Assembly (NCBI GenBank): GCA_000697455.1
Contig: JNET01030320.1
Coordinates: 1-10,210 of the forward strand
Source of the DNA: Basidiobolus heterosporus B8920
Taxonomy: Eukaryota; Basidiobolomycota; Basidiobolomycetes; Basidiobolales; Basidiobolaceae
Length of the DNA stretch: 10,210 bases
Direction of reading: 5' to 3'
In this document: positions 7,194 to 10,210 of the stretch, piece by piece
Position numbering within the stretch: position 1 is the stretch's first letter
How the letters are laid out: each line of letters begins with the position of its first letter
The notes under the pieces: model-generated
Seen by the model: the letters and a program-made list of their open reading frames with translations, nothing else
Databases searched by the model: none
Told to the model about the DNA's origin: nothing
Made by a program: the position numbers and the translations under genes

Positions 7194-7873
7194 TTAACGG
7201 GCTTTCTTGCCTTGCGCCTTCAATTGACGACGATAGATACTGATTGCTTTCCCGACATTATTCTGAAGGCGACGCTTGAAATTAGGGCGGTATCCCAGTT
7301 GAAAGATGATTTCAAAGAATACAAAGAACGGTGCGAACAATAAGGCTACGCGAAAGAGGAAGTTAGCCAGAGATGATCAAGATATACCGAGAGATTTCCA
7401 GTACCTTGGGCGATATTATCCAATAAAGCTGGAGCTCTTTTTTCGTAGAAAGCGTGTGTATAAAATTGGCATACCCATGCGAATATATGCACAAACAGGG
7501 CTATTTTTCCGGCTTGGGCGTTAGACTGATAGAAGTGGATCGCGTGATATGCCATTCCTCCAAGGATGGGTGTGTACATCAACTAAATAGCCAACCAAGT
7601 ATTAGAAGAAATCCGCAATGGGCAAGAAGTTTAACTTACACCAGCAACAGGCTCCAGATAGATATAGAATAGACTATAGGCCAGGGAAACAATGGCAGGC
7701 ACATATACATTTCCAAGCAATTCGGTGGAGGTTACCAGTCCCAAGTTCATTGTGAATACCAGCGCTGACCAGTATATAAGTGGAACACAAATAACATGGC
7801 AGATAATGTTTGTTTTGTTTGAGTGATATTGACCGTAGAAGGTGAATTGATGCTCAAAGTTGAAGAAACTCAT
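7194..7873 (-). CDS. MPO1: Mpo1/YGL010W-like (DUF962) fatty acid alpha-oxidation dioxygenase
   Basis: Three exons on the minus strand (7873-7640, 7582-7405, 7345-7194) give 187 residues, near the 174 of yeast Mpo1. Intron 1 (7583-7639) has a GTAAGT donor and a CTAAT branch; intron 2 (7346-7404) has CTAAC. The open frame runs up to a TTG at 7891, but the first ATG is at 7873 (MSFFNFEHQFTFYGQYH). Family marks are H8, the YH....N...H motif (H17, H26) in exon 1, EPVAG at the first junction, and H110, H121 and KRAPALLDN (127-135) in exon 2. Several hydrophobic helices are evident. Yeast Mpo1 is an ER membrane, Fe(II)-dependent dioxygenase that shortens 2-hydroxy fatty acids during phytosphingosine breakdown; conserved histidines bind the iron. 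The protein ends KKAR, which fits a dilysine ER-retrieval signal. Confidence 0.9.
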
Positions 7874-7887
7874 GGCGAAGCTTTCAA

Positions 7888-8268
7888 TCAAACCAAGAGT
7901 GAGAGGCTTATTTGTAGTCTGGTCATGGCCACCAAATCACTCAGAGCGCACCCTCGGGCTTTCCATATCCCATCACTGTATTCTACGTGATAGTCGATTA
8001 CAAATTTGAATCCATCAGACTGCGTGCGCAAATCCCATTTACCTATATGAAACCAATCAGCATCTCACAAACCACTCATATGAAATATTCCCCACACGTT
8101 AAACAATCCAGTTAGGATATTGTCTATAATGAAACCAACCATTCTTGAATACATGGGATTCTTCATAGGTTGATTAAAATCTCGAAAAAAAGGAAATTGC
8201 AGTGGAGTCCAGGAGAACGCGGTCACACTTTTTTTTCGACATGTCGTAAAAAAAACGGTCGAAAATTT
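7888..8268 (-). other. Unrecognised coding-like segment, one in-frame TGA
   Basis: One minus-strand frame is open from 8268 to 7891 except for a single TGA at 8067-8065. The upper part (first ATG at 8166) reads MKNPMYSRMVGFIIDNILTG and continues FNVWGIFHMSG with a hydrophobic helix. The lower part reads WDLRTQSDGFKFVIDYHVEY and SDGIWKARGCALSDLVAMTR, with alternating polar and hydrophobic residues like beta strands. Both look protein-like rather than random. The TGA lies within a 30-bp stretch with a GTTTGT start and ATAG end whose removal keeps the frame, but 30 bp is well below every other intron here. Options are a tiny intron, a decayed gene, or chance openness. It sits between the Mpo1-like ATG (7873) and the divergent La gene. 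I recognise no family, and the final stop at 7888 overlaps the region just upstream of the Mpo1-like start. Confidence 0.35.
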
Positions 8269-8270
8269 TC
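8229..8270 (+). promoter_or_regulatory. Palindromic A/T-tract promoter element with RRPE-like core, upstream of La
   Basis: A run of eight T (8229-8236), the perfect palindrome CGACATGTCG (8237-8246), one T and a run of eight A (8248-8255) form a near-perfect 27-bp inverted repeat. Just after it, CGAAAATTTTC (8260-8270) contains the perfect palindrome GAAAATTTTC and is close to the fungal ribosome-biogenesis element RRPE (TGAAAAWTTTT). This lies 58-99 bp before the La ATG and could serve the divergent minus-strand segment as well. Binding is inferred. Confidence 0.5.
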
Positions 8271-8327
8271 AAAGTATTAGAATGAATAGAGGAGGAAGCT
8301 AGCGTGTCCCACCCGTCAACTATTCTC

Positions 8328-9543
8328 ATGACTACCGAACTCAAGAGCAAGATTCTCAAGCAAGTTGAATTTTATTTCAGCGACTCTAATCTACCCAAGG
8401 ATAAGTTCTTGAGTGGTTTGGCCAACAGCAATGATGGTTGTATCCTTTTATATCGCTTTGGTTTATAGTATATTGGCCGAACAGATTGCTTTTATTTTCT
8501 CCTTGACTTTCCACTTTTTAAAGGGGTCTCCATCGCTACCATCGCTTCATTTAAACGTATGCGTCAATTCGAGGATAAAGAAATGATCGTCGAAGCTCTT
8601 AAAGAATCCCCCGAACTTCTTGAGGTTAACGAAGAGGGTACCATGGTTAGAAGAACCAAGCCTTTGGTAAACGTGACTGAAGATTATAAACGTTTTGTTT
8701 ACGTTGTACGTATCTGATCGAATTAATCCTTGAAAGTGGCTCACTTGTTAAAACTCATTCCCTTACCCTTACCCTTCAATCACATAGAAAGGCTTCCCCG
8801 ATGAATATCCTGAACTTCAAGAAGAGTTGGAACAATTCTTTGAACAACACGGAAAGGTGTTGAGTGTTCGTATGAGAAGAGCTAGACCTGGAAATAACTT
8901 CAAGGTAATTGAGTCCTACTGATTTACAAGAAACTCCAGGAGCTAATATAGTTTTAGGGTTCCGTGTTCGTAGAACTTGCCACTAGTGAAGAGGCTGATG
9001 AGTTGGCTGCTAAGAGCCTTAAGTTCAAGGATGCTGATTTGATTGTCATGAGAAGGTTTGTACTCACTTTTACTTCAGAACCATATTATCCTAGCTAATA
9101 TTGTATCATTCAGGGATGCTTATCACGCCATGAAGGATAAGGAGTATGCTAACAAGAAGGGTAAGAGTAAAAAGGGTGATTCTAAGAAGAGCACCCGTGA
9201 ACTACCCGCTCGTTGTATGCTTCACTTCAAGGGTTTAGGCCCTAATACCACCTGGCAAGATATCAAGGCTCGCCTAAGCGTAGCTGGACCAGTTGCTTTT
9301 GTCAAGCATAACAAGGGAGATAACGAAGGATTTGCGCAATTCAAGGAGCCTATTTCCGAGGAAACATTGGAGAAGATGAAGGGGGATACCGAACTTGTGT
9401 TTGACGGAGTCAAGCCAGAACTTAGAGTCTTGGAGGAACAAGAAGCCAAGGAGTTCTACGAAAATAGAAATTCCACCAAGAGAAAGGCTGAAGAAGAACC
9501 TGAGGTCACCGCTGAAGCCAAAACCGCCAAAACCGAGAATTAA
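8328..9543 (+). CDS. SSB: La protein (La motif, RRM1, xRRM2)
   Basis: Five exons (8328-8436, 8524-8705, 8788-8904, 8958-9055, 9114-9543) give 311 residues with consistent phases. La binds the UUU-OH 3' ends of new RNA polymerase III transcripts in the nucleus and protects and folds them. The La motif starts at once ([18 protein letters not shown]); Q12, F15, Y16, D25 and F27 match the human oligo-U pocket (Q20, Y23, Y24, D33, F35) with constant spacing. RRM1 has FVYVKGFP (94-101) and RNP1-like KGSVFVEL (136-143). A lysine-rich linker leads to a second RRM of the xRRM type (203 to about 290, CMLHFKGLG to GFAQFK). By alignment its RNP3 is F231-V-K233, where human La has W-I-D. A basic KRK (about 290) and an acidic tail may form the nuclear signal. 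S. cerevisiae Lhp1 lacks RRM2. An upstream 6-codon ORF (8282-8302) may lie in the leader. Confidence 0.95.
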
Positions 9544-9612
9544 ACATGATTTTAGGTCAAATCTTTGAATAATCCAGCAATTCCCGTTAGAAAATCTGCA
9601 CCATAATTGAAT

Positions 9613-9618
9613 AATAAA
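9613..9618 (+). terminator. Polyadenylation signal AATAAA, La gene
   Basis: A perfect AATAAA follows the La stop codon by 69 bp, a normal fungal 3' UTR length. Confidence 0.55.
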
Positions 9619-10210
9619 ACCATGATGTAAAAATCTCAATCCATCTTAACTTGCATTCAAGAATTTTCGGAATTTTATGGTCACTCTATGTCATTTAACT
9701 CCGGTCTAACATATCCTCAGCAGCCATGAAATATCTTAGGGTTAGCTAATCTAAGTGATCCCAGGCCCTCTCATAGGCTTACCTGGCTCTCTCAACTGTT
9801 AATAGAGTGTCTTACACATCGTAAGAACATCTGAATTTACCTTAAGTTACAATTCCTCTATGATTGACTCTGAATGGCTTTTGGTGCCATGAATATTGTT
9901 CAAATACTCTTAAAAAGCCCCAAATTATTGTCTACATACTCGTAAAACCTCTGCTTAAATATAAATATGTTGAATTCACACTTGTTCAGAAAAACTAAAC
10001 TGGAGTTTAAACCAAATGACACTTGAGGTAGAAAGTCTGTATTGTCTTAGCTTTTCAAATAGTTAACTAGGAACATGATGTCTATACTTAGACCTTAAGA
10101 TATAATTGGTTTTTGATTATTTCTAGTTTTCCAAATTTATTCCAAGGACCCATAGTAGACCACAAAGCTATTTTTGACCAAAAGAATAATTGAAATAATT
10201 CAAATAGAAA
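9619..10210. other. Gene-free AT-rich DNA at right edge
   Basis: About 590 bp without a supportable ORF, RNA gene or repeat on either strand. A TATAAATA (9960-9967) stands before only a 19-codon ORF (ATG at 9966-9968), so it is not convincing as a promoter. The last 250 bp are the most AT-rich part of the window. Confidence 0.55.

Noticed and set aside
7874-7891. Upstream start of the Mpo1-like gene at TTG 7891
   Set aside because: The codon is TTG, and the ATG at 7873 sits right before the conserved N-terminal motif, as in yeast Mpo1.
8174-8359. 61-codon minus-strand ORF overlapping the La start ([13 protein letters not shown])
   Set aside because: It overlaps La exon 1 and the A/T-tract promoter in antisense and is serine/leucine/phenylalanine-rich, typical of a shadow frame.
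9736-9747. TTAGGGTTAG telomere-like match
   Set aside because: It is less than two units and expected by chance in AT-rich DNA; unlike 4744-4840 it is not part of a longer array.
9960-10026. TATAAATA followed by a 19-codon ORF
   Set aside because: The ATG overlaps the TATA-like sequence, so it could not be in a transcript driven by it.
1-10210. Transposable or virus-derived elements, tRNA genes, CRISPR arrays
   Set aside because: I saw no transposase, reverse transcriptase, integrase or capsid-like frames, no long terminal repeats and no cloverleaf-like sequences on either strand.

Overview
The window looks like nuclear DNA of a fungus. The protein-coding genes carry short introns (mostly about 50 to 90 bp) with GT..AG ends, several near-consensus GTAAGT/GTACGT donors and CTAAC/CTAAT-like branch sites. 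Two products are typical fungal enzymes (a Ppn2-type polyphosphatase and an Mpo1-type alpha-oxidation dioxygenase). Two others point away from the budding and fission yeasts: a KAT14/CSRP2BP-like GNAT acetyltransferase, known mainly from the metazoan ATAC complex, and a La protein that keeps a second C-terminal RRM. My inference is an early-diverging (non-Dikarya) fungus; the sequence alone does not fix the lineage.

Layout from left to right. (1) 1-1402, plus strand: the 3' eight exons of the KAT14-like gene, whose start lies outside the window. (2) 1689-3317, minus strand: an intronless 542-residue MFS carrier of the oxalate/formate antiporter-like (OFA) group, tail to tail with the first gene. 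(3) 3403-6159: a gene-poor stretch of about 2.75 kb. Inside it are a block of telomere-like G-rich hexamers (4744-4840) and a compact candidate small gene (TATA-like site, 50-codon ORF at 5161-5313, AATAAA at 5385). (4) 6160-7098, plus: an intronless ApaH-like/Ppn2-type phosphatase with an N-terminal membrane anchor. (5) 7194-7873, minus: a three-exon Mpo1/DUF962 gene, only 95 bp from the phosphatase stop codon. (6) 7888-8268, minus: an unrecognised coding-like stretch broken by a single in-frame TGA. (7) 8328-9543, plus: a five-exon La gene, preceded by a palindromic A/T-tract promoter with an RRPE-like core. (8) 9544-10210: AT-rich DNA with no gene I can support.

The genes do not form a pathway. 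They are ordinary housekeeping functions (chromatin acetylation, carboxylate-type transport, polyphosphate breakdown, long-chain-base degradation, small-RNA 3'-end protection) packed as convergent pairs. I see no transposon, virus-derived element, CRISPR array or tRNA gene, and no clear new multi-gene system. The points most worth following are the unassigned minus-strand coding segment next to La, the candidate 50-residue membrane peptide gene, the hexamer block, the KAT14-like gene itself, and the altered RNP3 of the La xRRM.
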